DNA of 64,000 nucleotides from Clostridiales bacterium (lineage in GTDB: Bacteria > Bacillota > Clostridia > Oscillospirales > Oscillospiraceae). A model generated the notes under the pieces. It was not told where the DNA came from and searched no databases. It saw only the letters and a program-made list of their open reading frames with translations. The stretch is taken from the NCBI GenBank assembly GCA_029265975.1, contig JAJUGN010000002.1, forward strand, positions 24,089 to 88,088, given 5' to 3'. Made by a program: the position numbers and the translations under genes. This document shows, piece by piece, positions 1 to 8,386 of this stretch (position 1 is its first letter; each line of letters begins with the position of its first letter).

Positions 1-314
1 AGGTAGGTGAAAAGAGCCGCCAGGACTCCGAAAAGGAACATCAGGCTGAAGGCGCTTCTGAAAACAAGCCTGCTGCCCGTATAATCCCCTATCTCAACCC
101 TTTCGGAAACGAATTTGGATATGATAACCGGAAGCCCCGCATAAGTCAGTCCCAGTATAAAGCAATACAGCTTGTATCCGGCGCTTATGACCCCGTTGCC
201 GGTGTCGTGCACGAGCATGGTCTGAATAGGCAGGTATACAAACGCGAGCAATTTGCAGATGAAACTTGCCGCGCTCAGAATAGCAAAGCCTTTTGAGGTG
301 TTTTGACGCTTCAT
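1..314 (-). CDS. MOP-superfamily flippase (SpoVB/MurJ-like), N-terminal part, runs off the window
   Basis: Reading the reverse strand from an ATG at 314 gives about 104 residues open to the window edge, beginning MKRQNTSKGFAILSAASF. The hydrophobic segments and the motif style (FAILSAASFICKLLAFVYLP, then GLPVIISKFVSER) match the N-terminus of polysaccharide/lipid II flippases such as SpoVB and MurJ. These are multi-spanning membrane proteins of the MATE/MOP superfamily that move undecaprenyl-linked glycans across the membrane. The ORF track lists only an out-of-frame shadow here. The family is fairly clear; whether this is the sporulation (SpoVB) or the general (MurJ/YtgP) member cannot be settled because only the first fifth is visible. 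Confidence 0.75.
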   Translation of the reverse strand, partial: MKRQNTSKGFAILSAASFICKLLAFVYLPIQTMLVHDTGNGVISAGYKLYCFILGLTYAGLPVIISKFVSERVEIGDYTGSRLVFRSAFSLMFLFGVLAALFTY

Positions 315-405
315 AAGAGCCCCCAGAAAAGAAATTGAACGGCGGATAAATCATAAAAGGGAAACATTCCAAACCCCGGAGCGCTCCGCAGGCCTGTATT
401 CAATT

Positions 406-411
406 ATAATA
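406..411 (-). promoter_or_regulatory. Possible extended -10 of the flippase gene
   Basis: On the minus strand the sequence reads TGCTATTATAAT about 90 bases before the flippase start, an extended -10 (TGnTATTAT) without a convincing -35. Weak evidence. Confidence 0.3.
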
Positions 412-452
412 GCATATTCCTGAGCCTTTTGCATATCAATTATGGCATTTGT

Positions 453-473
453 CGCATTTTTTTGAAAAATGCG
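453..473 (-). terminator. Possible terminator after the glp operon
   Basis: CGCATTTTT...AAAAATGCG can fold into a short, A/T-rich hairpin just downstream of the DUF1667 stop on the minus strand. It is a weak structure and lacks a clean GC-rich stem. Confidence 0.3.
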
Positions 474-494
474 GCGCAGAGGGCTCTTTGACGC

Positions 495-905
495 CTATTC
501 CGAAGCCTCCATATTTCTCGTCGCAATAAAGCTCGCTCCGGTCCCGAGGATGTCAGAAACGACCTTGTCGCCCCTGCGCACCGGCGCCTTGAGCACGACG
601 CCGTCCAGGAGCGCCACCGCTTTTCGGACAAGCGGCCTCGGTATGTCGCGGTCCGTTTTCACCGGGCATCGGGCGTGAACCGCTCCCTCGACTTTGACCG
701 TGCTTGTGACCACCCGAGTGGGATTCGTGACCTCCTTCCTGCCGTATTCGGCGCCCCTCGGGCAGGCGTTCCCGGTGACGGCATAATCCTTGCTCTCGTC
801 AACCTTCAGGCGGCAGCCCCTGGGGCACATTATGCAGACAAGTTCCTTTACGGCGCTTACGCCGTTTTCGTCCGTTTTTTTTCGTTCAAGCTCCAGTTTT
901 TTCAC
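495..905 (-). CDS. DUF1667 protein, small iron-sulfur-like subunit of an anaerobic G3P dehydrogenase set
   Basis: This 136-residue protein has a cysteine-rich N-terminal half (CIMCPRGC, then GNACPRGAEYG, then a Cys before PVKTDRDIP), the pattern of the DUF1667 family. In Firmicutes and Thermotogae this family sits behind a GlpA-like flavoprotein and a second FAD oxidoreductase, in the position of GlpC/GlpB of the E. coli anaerobic glycerol-3-phosphate dehydrogenase. Here its ATG overlaps the stop of the upstream oxidoreductase by four bases (ATGA), so it is translationally coupled. An electron-transfer role is inferred from the cysteines and context, not demonstrated. Confidence 0.85.
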   Translation of the reverse strand: MKKLELERKKTDENGVSAVKELVCIMCPRGCRLKVDESKDYAVTGNACPRGAEYGRKEVTNPTRVVTSTVKVEGAVHARCPVKTDRDIPRPLVRKAVALLDGVVLKAPVRRGDKVVSDILGTGASFIATRNMEASE

Positions 906-2176
906 AGCTTCTCATCTTCCTTTGCGGATATGGTAAGGCTTCCCGACGCAGACAGCAGAATATCCCCCGGGATTATGATGCGCTCCATTTCTCCCGGAGC
1001 CATATGCTGCCTTTTATATGATTTGAGCAGCTTTTCCCCGTCTTTTATCTCTATTGCCGAGTCCCCGAAAACCCTTTTCACCCTGAAGAAAACCTCGGCA
1101 AATTTGTCCGCGTTTCCCGTCCTTATGCTCTGAGGGACCGTATAAGCGATGTTCTCCCCGTTTATAATTGCCTTTGAATCGCTGTTAAATGCCGCTGAAT
1201 TGCCGTTAATCGCGTATTTTGCCGCAGCCTCTCCGGCTTTTTTGCTCTCGGCCGTCACAAAGTCCACCAGATCATGCACATGCACGACATTCCCGCACGC
1301 AAAAATTCCCGCAGCCGAGGTTTCCATATTTTCAAAAACAAACGGCCCCTTCGTGCGGGGGTCTATTTTTATACCGGCCTCCTTTGTAAGTTCGTTTTCC
1401 GGAATAAGTCCGACCGAAAGCAGCACGGTGTCGCAGTTGAAAATCATCTCCGTGCCGGGTATGGGCTTCAGGCTTTCGTCGACCCTCTGGACCTTTACGG
1501 CTTCTACCCGGTTTTTGCCCATTATTTCCGTAATCGTATGCGAAAGATACAGCGGTATGCCGTAGTCCTCGAGGCACTGAACAATATTTCTGGCAAGCCC
1601 GTTCGAGTAGGGCATGATTTCTATGCAGGCAAGCACCTCGGCTCCCTCAAGAGTCAGGCGCCTCGCCATAATAAGCCCTATGTCTCCCGAGCCGAGTATC
1701 ACCGCCCTCCTGCCCACCATAAAGCCCTCTATATTCACATATCTCTGAGCCGCGCCGGCGGTAAATACCCCCGACGGACGGGTGCCCGGGATCCCGATAG
1801 CGCCCCTCGTCCTCTCCCTGCAGCCCATGGCAAGGACCACGGCTCCCGCGGAGATCACCGAATAGCCTTCCCTGGGATTCATCATATGGATTTCCCTGTT
1901 TTGAGTCACCTTCAGGACCATCGTGTCAAGCATGAGGCGGGCGCCGGTTTTTCCGAGCATTTCTTCAAAGCGGCCGGCGTATTCCGGCCCGGTAAGCTCT
2001 TCCTTGAAGTAGTGAAGTCCGAAGCCGCTGTGAATGCACTGGTTCAGTATCCCTCCCGGTTCCCTGTCGCGCTCTATCACTATAATTTTTTCAGCGCCGT
2101 TTTCATATGCAGAGCAGGCTGCGGCCATCCCGGCCGGTCCCCCTCCGATAACGGCGACATCGTATCTTTCCGTCAT
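902..2176 (-). CDS. NAD(P)/FAD-dependent oxidoreductase, second subunit of a GlpABC-like set
   Basis: A 424-residue flavoprotein from the ATG at 2176, chosen over the longer ORF start at 2236 because it overlaps the upstream stop as ATGA and starts directly before the Rossmann fold. The FAD motif VIGGGPAGMAAA is at residues 7-18, and a second dinucleotide motif (ILGSGDIGLIMARR) lies near the middle. This is the two-dinucleotide-fold layout of thioredoxin-reductase-like and pyridine nucleotide-disulfide oxidoreductases. Position between the GlpA-like gene and DUF1667 argues that it passes electrons from glycerol-3-phosphate oxidation to a soluble acceptor such as NAD(P)+. The exact acceptor cannot be read from sequence. 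Confidence 0.85.
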   Translation of the reverse strand: MTERYDVAVIGGGPAGMAAACSAYENGAEKIIVIERDREPGGILNQCIHSGFGLHYFKEELTGPEYAGRFEEMLGKTGARLMLDTMVLKVTQNREIHMMNPREGYSVISAGAVVLAMGCRERTRGAIGIPGTRPSGVFTAGAAQRYVNIEGFMVGRRAVILGSGDIGLIMARRLTLEGAEVLACIEIMPYSNGLARNIVQCLEDYGIPLYLSHTITEIMGKNRVEAVKVQRVDESLKPIPGTEMIFNCDTVLLSVGLIPENELTKEAGIKIDPRTKGPFVFENMETSAAGIFACGNVVHVHDLVDFVTAESKKAGEAAAKYAINGNSAAFNSDSKAIINGENIAYTVPQSIRTGNADKFAEVFFRVKRVFGDSAIEIKDGEKLLKSYKRQHMAPGEMERIIIPGDILLSASGSLTISAKEDEKL

Positions 2177-3609
2177 ATCGCGCCGCCCTCCTTGGTCTTT
2201 CCCGTAAGAAGAAAGCTTCCCTCCCTGTACTGACATATTTCTTCCATCCTGACGCCTCTTTCGCGGCTCAGTATTTCGTGCACGCGCGGGCCGCAGAAGC
2301 CTCCCTGGCAGCGTCCGGAGCCTGCCCGGCAGCGCCGTTTCACCCCGTCTATCGAAACCGGGGGGACGGGGCTTTTAAGCGCGGCAAGTATATCCCCCTC
2401 GGTTATAGTTTCGCATCTGCATATGACCCTGCCGAATCGTTTTTCTCTTTTCAGCGCCTCCGACCGCTCCTCCATACTCATGTCCCTGAACAGAGTTTCG
2501 CTCCTGTATTCCCTGAAATACTCCTTTTCAATCAGCTCCAGGCCATCCTCATGCAGCAATTTGACTATCTCCAGCCCGATAGCCGGAGCCGCCGTCAGGC
2601 CCGGCGATTTTATCGCCGCGGCGTTGACGAAGCCCGGAGCGGAGATCTCCAGTATGAAATCGTCGATCTCCGCGGAGGCGCGTATGCCGGCGAAGTTTCT
2701 TATGGATTCCCGGAAATCTATTTTCCCGCTTGAGCGCGCCGCCGTATTCAAAACCTTTTCGAGGCCCCGGGCCGTGACCGATATGTCCTCCGGATCAGAA
2801 GCGCGCTCCGAGGTCGGTCCCGCTATAAGATTGCCGTGCACCGTCGGCGCGACGAGCACGCCCTTGCCGTCCTCGTCGGGCGGCTGGAAAATAATTCGCT
2901 TTACAAGCCCGCCCTGACTTTTGTCCAGAAGAAAATACTCGCCTTTCACGGGTATTATTTTGAAGAACGGCTTTGTGACCATTTCGCTTACCTTGTCGGA
3001 ATGGGCGCCCGAGGCATTTACTATACGCCTTGTCTCGAACGCGCCCGACGAGGTTTCTATTCGGAAATACCCCTCTTTTCTCTCTATCGCCCTGACCTCG
3101 GCGTTCAAGCGGAGCGCTGCTCCGTTGACCACTGCCGACGACACAAGCGCGATGCAAAGACCCCAGGGATCTATTATAGCCGCTGTGGGGGCGTAAAGTG
3201 CGGCGAGCACTCCGGGGTTTATGTTCGGCTCCATTTCCAGCGTCCTCTCAGCGCTGATTATCTCAAGCTCCCTTACCCCGTTTTTTTGCCCCCTGTCTAG
3301 GAGCTCTTCTATAGCTTTCATGCCCTTTCCGTCAAAGGCCAGCACGAGCGAACCCGTCCGCTCGTACCCTACGTTCAGCCGCCTGCATAAGCCCTCCATG
3401 AGCTCGCTGCCCAGGACGTTCAGGCGCGCCATCTTCGTCCCCGGCCTCGGGTCGTAACCCGCGTGGGCTATCGCGCTGTTGGCTTTTGTCGTGCCGCAGG
3501 CGACGTCGTTTTCTTTTTCCAGAACGGCTATCGAGAGCCTGAATTTTGAAAGCTCATACGCCGCCGCGGCGCCTGTAATGCCGCAGCCTATTATGGTCAC
3601 ATCATACAT
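2173..3609 (-). CDS. glpA: GlpA/GlpO-like glycerol-3-phosphate dehydrogenase or oxidase with BFD-like [2Fe-2S] domain
   Basis: A 478-residue flavoprotein. The start is the ATG at 3609, preceded by AGGAGG; the longer ORF start at 3699 would run through a leader hairpin. Residues 1-350 are a DAO-type FAD domain (VTIIGCGITGAAAAYELSK) with the conserved GTTKANSAIAHAGYDPRPG stretch seen in clostridial GlpA-like enzymes. The C-terminus carries a BFD-like [2Fe-2S] domain with CRCETITEGD and CRAGSGRCQGGFCGP. It would oxidise sn-glycerol-3-phosphate to dihydroxyacetone phosphate. First structural gene after glpP, coupled to the next FAD gene. No glpK or glpF is visible in the window. Confidence 0.85.
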   Translation of the reverse strand: MYDVTIIGCGITGAAAAYELSKFRLSIAVLEKENDVACGTTKANSAIAHAGYDPRPGTKMARLNVLGSELMEGLCRRLNVGYERTGSLVLAFDGKGMKAIEELLDRGQKNGVRELEIISAERTLEMEPNINPGVLAALYAPTAAIIDPWGLCIALVSSAVVNGAALRLNAEVRAIERKEGYFRIETSSGAFETRRIVNASGAHSDKVSEMVTKPFFKIIPVKGEYFLLDKSQGGLVKRIIFQPPDEDGKGVLVAPTVHGNLIAGPTSERASDPEDISVTARGLEKVLNTAARSSGKIDFRESIRNFAGIRASAEIDDFILEISAPGFVNAAAIKSPGLTAAPAIGLEIVKLLHEDGLELIEKEYFREYRSETLFRDMSMEERSEALKREKRFGRVICRCETITEGDILAALKSPVPPVSIDGVKRRCRAGSGRCQGGFCGPRVHEILSRERGVRMEEICQYREGSFLLTGKTKEGGAI

Positions 3610-3650
3610 TGCTTTTCCTCCTGAAACGGCGGCGCGGCCGCCGGTTATGC

Positions 3651-3688
3651 AAAAAGAGCCGGAAGCGGAAAAGACCGCCCGAAGCGGC
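3651..3688 (-). terminator. Leader terminator between glpP and glpA, probable GlpP antitermination target
   Basis: On the minus strand, between the glpP stop and the glpA-like start, AGCCG pairs with CGGCT around an inner GCGG/CCGC stem and is followed by CTCTTTTTGC. This is an intrinsic-terminator shape. GlpP-family proteins act by antitermination in glp leaders when glycerol-3-phosphate is present, so the position directly after glpP is meaningful. The fold was judged by eye. Confidence 0.5.
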
Positions 3689-3734
3689 TTATCCAGCATC
3701 CGACTCTTATTCTCTGAACGCTAACGCTTTATAT

Positions 3735-4307
3735 TCAATTCTCGAGCCACAAATTCTGCTGAGTGGTCGATATGGCGGTGGCACCGGCGCCAAGCGCGGA
3801 AACCACCTCGCTTTTCGTGGAAATGAGCCCTCCCGCGATGACCGGGAGTCTGGCGTTTTTTACGCAGAATTCTATGGCCTTTGGTATTACTCCCGGCAAT
3901 ATCTCTATAAAGTCCGCCGTTTCTCCCGAAATGTTCTTCTGCACGTTTTCCAGCGACATAGAGTCCCATATGAAAAAACGCTGTACGGTTATAAGTCCCA
4001 GTTCCTTCGCCGAGCGTATGATATGTGACTTTGTGCTTATTATTCCGTCGGCCGCCGTGTTGGACCTCAGAAATCGTGCCGATACCTCCCTGTTGGAAAG
4101 CCCGTCTATGAGGTCTATGTGGACTACCGCCGTCTTTCCCGCCCTTTTGATGGCCCCCACAAGCTCGGAGATGCCGCAAACGTCCCCGAAAAGCACAAAG
4201 ACGACGGGGCAGGGCGACCGCAGGGCCTTATCCAGCCCCTCTGCATTCTTTACGGCCGCAACCACCGGATTTTCTATCAGCTTGTCGAGCATCTCGTCCT
4301 TCGTCAT
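3735..4307 (-). CDS. glpP: Glycerol-3-phosphate responsive antiterminator
   Basis: This 190-residue protein matches the GlpP family along its whole length, including VVHIDLIDGLSNREVSARFL, DGIISTKSHIIRSAKELGL, and the C-terminal PVIAGGLISTKSEVVSALGAGATAISTT. The last stretch is the phosphate-binding end of the TIM-barrel-like fold. GlpP binds glycerol-3-phosphate and prevents termination in glp leader RNA. It is the first gene of the operon, behind a strong sigma-A-type promoter, and a hairpin with a T-run lies between it and the dehydrogenase genes. Length is typical for the family. Confidence 0.93.
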   Translation of the reverse strand: MTKDEMLDKLIENPVVAAVKNAEGLDKALRSPCPVVFVLFGDVCGISELVGAIKRAGKTAVVHIDLIDGLSNREVSARFLRSNTAADGIISTKSHIIRSAKELGLITVQRFFIWDSMSLENVQKNISGETADFIEILPGVIPKAIEFCVKNARLPVIAGGLISTKSEVVSALGAGATAISTTQQNLWLEN

Positions 4308-4444
4308 AAAAGCACCCCGATTAATACAAAAACGAAAACCCGGGGCTCAATAAAAACTTAAAGGCCTTTCGTTTTCGTTTCACTCATAAATCTCTGAAAT
4401 TCTAACCGGTATTCTATTGTCGGCAGGCATCTTAATTTATAGTT

Positions 4445-4473
4445 ATTATATTACACGGGCGCCTGATTGTCAA
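4445..4473 (-). promoter_or_regulatory. Sigma-A promoter of the glpP operon
   Basis: Reading the minus strand, TTGACA (4473-4468) is separated by exactly 17 bases from TATAAT (4450-4445), a perfect consensus, about 130 bases before the glpP start. Confidence 0.8.
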
Positions 4474-4531
4474 CGCCTTTATGTCCGCCGCGCGCGTTGA
4501 CAATACTTTAATCTTTATATTATCCCGTCTC

Positions 4532-4560
4532 TTGACATAGTTCCCGCGATAAAATAATAT
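4532..4560 (+). promoter_or_regulatory. Sigma-A promoter of gltX
   Basis: TTGACA at 4532-4537, a 17-base spacer and TAATAT at 4555-4560, ending 24 bases before the gltX start. A second TTGACA at 4497 has a poorer spacing. No T-box leader is visible. Confidence 0.7.
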
Positions 4561-4583
4561 AAAAGCGGAAATGAGGATGATTT

Positions 4584-6068
4584 ATGATTTTGGATTATAA
4601 ATGGTTTGATGAAATGGAATCGCGCATACCGCGCGGGGAGGTCCGCACGCGTTTCGCGCCGAGCCCGACCGGATATATGCATGTAGGAAACCTCAGAACG
4701 GCCCTTTACGCTTACCTTATAGCCCGCCGAAACGGCGGCAAATTCCTGCTGCGTATAGAGGACACCGATCAGGGCCGTTATGTGGAGGGAGCTACCGACG
4801 CGATATACGGCACCCTGAAAAAATGCGGCTTGAGCCACGACGAGGGGCCGGACATCGGAGGCCCGGTCGGCCCGTACGTCCAGACGGAGCGGCGCGACAT
4901 CTACGCGAAATACGCCGAGCTTCTCATCATGAAGGGAGGCGCTTACCGCTGCTTCTGCGGGAAGGACGAGCAGGACGACGCCGAGCAGGGCGATAAGGGC
5001 GTAAAGAAATACGACGGCCGCTGCAGCCGCCTTTCAAACGCCGAAATTGAGGAAAGGCTGAGGGCGGGCACGCCTTACGTCATCCGCCAGAAGATACCGG
5101 CGGGCTCCACATCCTTTACCGACATGGTTTTCGGAGACATAACCGTTGAAAACGAAACCCTGGACGATAACGTCCTCATAAAGTCGGACGGCCTGCCGAC
5201 GTACAACTTCGCAAACGTGGTCGACGACCATCTCATGGGCATAACCCATGTCGTAAGAGGCTCTGAATATCTCAGCAGCACCCCGAAATACAACCTGCTT
5301 TACAAAGCCTTCGGCTGGGATATCCCACATTACATCCACTGCCCTCCGGTAATGCGGGACGCCCATAACAAGATGTCGAAGCGCCACGGCGACCCGTCGT
5401 ACGAGGATCTGCTCGCTCTCGGATACCTTTCGGAGGCCGTTGTGAACTATGTGGCGCTGCTCGGCTGGAGCCCCGGCGGAGAGCGCGAGCTGTTCACGCT
5501 TTCGGAGCTTGCGGAGGTGTTCGATATAAAGGGAATATCCAAGTCGCCGGCGATTTTCGATATTACCAAGCTCAGCCACTTCAACAGCGAGTATATAAGG
5601 TCGATGAGCCTTGAGGCTTTTCACGAGCTCGCGCTGCCTTATATACGCTCCGCCGTCAAAAAGCCGGACGCGGATACGATGGCGATAGCCGAAATTCTGC
5701 ATCAGCGCTGCGAAAGGCTGACGGACATACCCGAAAAGGTGGATTTTTTTGACGCGCTTCCCGAATACGACGCCGAGCTTTATGTGCACAAGAAATCCAA
5801 AACCGACCGGGCGGTTTCCCTTGAAATGCTGAAAACCGCTTTGCCGGAGCTTGAAGGGATAGATTCCTGGACACTCGAAAACGTTCAGGGCGCGCTTTTC
5901 GGGCTTGTCGAGAGGCTCGGAGTCAAGAACGCCACCCTGCTCTGGCCGCTTCGCATAGCCGTATCCGGCAAAGCGGTCACGCCCGGGGGCGCGGTGGAAA
6001 TATGCTATATCCTGGGCAAAGAGGAAACCCTTGCGAGGATAAGGGCGGGAATCGATAAATTGTCATAA
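4584..6068 (+). CDS. gltX: Glutamate--tRNA ligase
   Basis: A 494-residue class I aminoacyl-tRNA synthetase that charges tRNA with glutamate, acting in the cytoplasm. The HIGH-region motif [17 protein letters not shown] is near residue 26 and the KMSKS-type motif appears as NKMSKRHGD near residue 270, followed by the anticodon-binding C-terminal domain. Length is normal for a bacterial GluRS. The ATG follows GAGGATG as ribosome binding site and a TTGACA/TAATAT promoter. It appears monocistronic, because a strong hairpin with a T-run follows the stop. Whether it is discriminating or also charges tRNA-Gln is not determinable here. Confidence 0.95.
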   Translation: MILDYKWFDEMESRIPRGEVRTRFAPSPTGYMHVGNLRTALYAYLIARRNGGKFLLRIEDTDQGRYVEGATDAIYGTLKKCGLSHDEGPDIGGPVGPYVQTERRDIYAKYAELLIMKGGAYRCFCGKDEQDDAEQGDKGVKKYDGRCSRLSNAEIEERLRAGTPYVIRQKIPAGSTSFTDMVFGDITVENETLDDNVLIKSDGLPTYNFANVVDDHLMGITHVVRGSEYLSSTPKYNLLYKAFGWDIPHYIHCPPVMRDAHNKMSKRHGDPSYEDLLALGYLSEAVVNYVALLGWSPGGERELFTLSELAEVFDIKGISKSPAIFDITKLSHFNSEYIRSMSLEAFHELALPYIRSAVKKPDADTMAIAEILHQRCERLTDIPEKVDFFDALPEYDAELYVHKKSKTDRAVSLEMLKTALPELEGIDSWTLENVQGALFGLVERLGVKNATLLWPLRIAVSGKAVTPGGAVEICYILGKEETLARIRAGIDKLS

Positions 6069-6080
6069 GTTTTCAGGAAT

Positions 6081-6126
6081 AAATCACCCATTTGCGGAAA
6101 ATCTATCCGTAAGGGGTGATTTTTTT
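6081..6126 (+). terminator. gltX intrinsic terminator overlapping the ypeB start
   Basis: AAATCACCC and TTGCGGA pair with TCCGTAA and GGGTGATTT (one G-T wobble) around a 7-base loop, followed by T residues. The descending arm contains the AAGGGG ribosome binding site of ypeB and the T-run leads into its TTG start. Confidence 0.8.
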
Positions 6127-7483
6127 GCGCAGAAAAAACAAAGTCCTTCTGATCAGCTACCTTTGCGCCGCCCTGCTGGCTTTTGGCGGCATGGCTCTTA
6201 AGGATTACACGGATATCGCAAACTACGAACGCTTCATAAACAACGCCTACCAGCGTTCATTCAACGAGCTTGTGACCTCGATGCACGACATCGACACGGC
6301 ACTTTCCAAGGTCAAATACGCCACTACATCTCCTATGATCAATTCACTCTGCACCCAGATATTCGGACGGGCGATGGCGGCCCAGATGTCGCTGGGCGAG
6401 CTGCCGTTTTCAAACTATGAGCTAACCGAAACGGCGGCGTTCATAACGAGAGTCGGAAATTACGCCTATGCCCTTTCCGTAATAACCGCCGGAGGTGACA
6501 TGCCGCTGGAAAACGACATGCAGAACCTTCAGAGCCTTTCCCTGACCGCCGCCGCTCTGTCGTCAAGGCTTACGCAGCTTGAGGCGGAGGTCGGGCACGG
6601 CACCATGACCGTCGGCGATCTGAAAAACGCTCAGAGGCAGACTGACCGCGCCGGGGAAAAGGCTTCGCCCTCCTCTCTCGGCGAAAACTTCAAGCTCATA
6701 GAAAGCGAGTTCCCGGAGGTTCCTACGCTTATTTACGACGGGCCCTTCTCGGCGCATCTTGAAAACCAGAAGCCTAAGCTTATTGAAAACGCCGAAGAAA
6801 TCGACGGCGAAACCGCGCGGCGGAAGGCGATAGAATTTATGGGCGTTTCGCCGGACAAGGCCGCGCTTGTGGGTCACCGCGGCGGAAGGATACCCGCTTA
6901 TCTAATTGGGATATCGACCGAAAAGGGAGATTTGACGGCGGTTGTCACCAAGCAGGGCGGGGTCGTGCTGAGCGTTTTCGACGGCGCGCCGGTAAACGAG
7001 TCCAAAATATCCCCCGAGGAGGCGGTGGATATCGCAAGGCGCTTTCTTGCGGAGCGCGGCTATCCGAACATGAGAAGCAGCTATTGGATAGTGGAAAACA
7101 ACGTCGCTCTTATAAATTTCGCTTATGTCCAGGACGGGGTGATATGCTACCCGGACCTGATAAAAGTATCGATTGCGCTCGACAAGGGCTCTGTGGTAGG
7201 TTTTGAGGCGAACGGGTATGTAACCAACCATTACGACCGCGATCTTCCGGCGGCAACCATAGGTGCGGGAGAGGCGAAAAGATTCGTTTCCCCGTCGCTT
7301 TCAATCCTCTCGCACAATCTCGCCGTAATTCCGACCGACGGCAGATTCGAGGTTTTGTGCCATGAGTTCAAGTGTCTTTCGCCCGAGGGCAGGCATTATC
7401 TGATTTATGTTAACGCAAAAACCGGCAAGGAGGAGCAGATGCTCATACTGATCGAGGACCCGGGCGGAACTCTCACGATATGA
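6125..7483 (+). CDS. ypeB: Spore germination protein YpeB
   Basis: About 452 residues with an N-terminal membrane anchor (VLLISYLCAALLAFGG) followed by the helical YpeB domain (NNAYQRSFNELVTSMHDIDT) and C-terminal PepSY-like repeats. In Bacillus and Clostridia, YpeB is needed to keep the cortex-lytic enzyme SleB in the spore, so this indicates a spore former. I chose the TTG at 6125, giving MRRKNK, because AAGGGG at 6111-6116 sits eight bases upstream; the GTG at 6116 used by the ORF track overlaps that site. No sleB is next to it, which is unusual. Expression may be affected by the gltX terminator that overlaps its translation start. Confidence 0.88.
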   Translation: MRRKNKVLLISYLCAALLAFGGMALKDYTDIANYERFINNAYQRSFNELVTSMHDIDTALSKVKYATTSPMINSLCTQIFGRAMAAQMSLGELPFSNYELTETAAFITRVGNYAYALSVITAGGDMPLENDMQNLQSLSLTAAALSSRLTQLEAEVGHGTMTVGDLKNAQRQTDRAGEKASPSSLGENFKLIESEFPEVPTLIYDGPFSAHLENQKPKLIENAEEIDGETARRKAIEFMGVSPDKAALVGHRGGRIPAYLIGISTEKGDLTAVVTKQGGVVLSVFDGAPVNESKISPEEAVDIARRFLAERGYPNMRSSYWIVENNVALINFAYVQDGVICYPDLIKVSIALDKGSVVGFEANGYVTNHYDRDLPAATIGAGEAKRFVSPSLSILSHNLAVIPTDGRFEVLCHEFKCLSPEGRHYLIYVNAKTGKEEQMLILIEDPGGTLTI

Positions 7484-7491
7484 TAAAGCCG

Positions 7492-7741
7492 AAAAACCGG
7501 GATGCGTCGGCATCCCGGTCTTCCGGCTGTCAAAAAAGCCCAAAGGGCTTTTTTGACAAAGGGGGCGCATGACGGCCGCTCTGCCGCGCCCGTCATGAGA
7601 GGTGTCATTTCCGACGTACACGCCGCCGGAAATGACAGATTTGACTTTTTTCCGCCATTCGCGGCGGAAATTCTGCGAAGCTTTTTTGCTGTAAACAAAT
7701 TCTTTGAAAAGCTAAAAACCGGGATGCGTCGGCATCCCGGT
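7492..7741. repeat. Terminator-associated repeat, copy A, with 28-bp flanking direct repeats
   Basis: A non-coding core of about 194 bp (7520-7713) lies between two identical 28-bp direct repeats (7492-7519 and 7714-7741). Each repeat is a complete terminator hairpin, CCGGGATGCGTCGGCATCCCGG. The core is rich in palindromes: GTCAAAAAAGCCC/GGGCTTTTTTGAC at one end, CATGACGG/CCGTCATG, TGTCATTTCCG/CGGAAATGACA and CCGCC/GGCGG. It ends with imperfect inverted termini of the type TGTCAAA. The same core occurs at 14.4, 30.5 and 53.0 kb. The flanking hairpin would serve ypeB (+) and the phosphoribosyltransferase gene (-). Looks like a MITE-like insertion into a bidirectional terminator. Confidence 0.85.
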
Positions 7742-7788
7742 TTTTTATTCCAAAAAACAAAATTAAGGCCTTGTATATCTTTGGGCCA

Positions 7789-8352
7789 TCAATCGGCGGA
7801 ACGTATAGGCTCCCCGTTTGCTTTAAAAAGAGGTAAAGGTGCGATATATTTTATATCTTTTCGGTTCATCGCGTCGCCTTCCGCCAGGACTGCCATTTTC
7901 GATACGATGACGCCGCCGGCGGAGCTGACAAGCTTTTCGAGCGCGCGAAGCGATTCGCCGGTGGATATAACGTCGTCGACTATGAGCACACGCCTTCCTT
8001 TCATCGCGTTGGCATCTTCCCTGTCGAGATATAGATGCTGCACGCCGTCGGTGGTTATGGACTTCACTATTACCTGAAGCGGGTCGACCATGTATAACTT
8101 AGGCTGCTTTCTGGCTATAAAGTACTTTTTGCCGCTCTGGCGCGACATTTCATATGCGAGCGGTATGCTTTTCGCTTCCGCAGTAATGATATAGTCGAAT
8201 TCTTCAGCCATCTCGAGAAGCTTTTTTGCGCTGGCGACGGTCAGCTCCACGTCTCCGAACATGTTTAGCGCGCCTATGTAAAGATCCTCGGTGATTTCGC
8301 AGAGAGGGAGGTGGCGCTCTATGCCGCCTATGTCAATTTTATATGCTTTCAA
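7789..8352 (-). CDS. Phosphoribosyltransferase family protein (adenine phosphoribosyltransferase-like)
   Basis: 187 residues from a TTG at 8352, chosen because GGAGGG sits seven bases upstream and the product then begins MKAYKIDIGG. The PRPP-binding loop VLIVDDVISTGES is near residue 123, and DYIITAEAKSIPLAYEMS resembles the adenine/xanthine phosphoribosyltransferase (COG0503) active-site region. It probably salvages a purine base to its nucleotide, or is a regulatory paralog of that fold. The base specificity cannot be decided by eye. A separate promoter lies directly upstream, and it seems to be a single-gene unit. Confidence 0.8.
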   Translation of the reverse strand: MKAYKIDIGGIERHLPLCEITEDLYIGALNMFGDVELTVASAKKLLEMAEEFDYIITAEAKSIPLAYEMSRQSGKKYFIARKQPKLYMVDPLQVIVKSITTDGVQHLYLDREDANAMKGRRVLIVDDVISTGESLRALEKLVSSAGGVIVSKMAVLAEGDAMNRKDIKYIAPLPLFKANGEPIRSAD

Positions 8353-8386
8353 CCGGATACCCTCCAATTTTATAAAATTTGCCTAC

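Noticed and set aside
1274-2233. Long plus-strand ORF of 319 codons
   Set aside because: It is the antisense shadow of the FAD oxidoreductase gene, with no recognisable domain or start signal.
4479-4583. T-box or other amino-acid riboswitch upstream of gltX
   Set aside because: The leader is only about 20 bases from the best promoter, with no T-box sequence.
7405-7698. Similar short ORFs in four places (PAACTSEMTPLMTGAAER) that look like a conserved protein family
   Set aside because: They are translations of the non-coding repeat; the reading frame has no ribosome binding site and the conservation follows the DNA palindromes.
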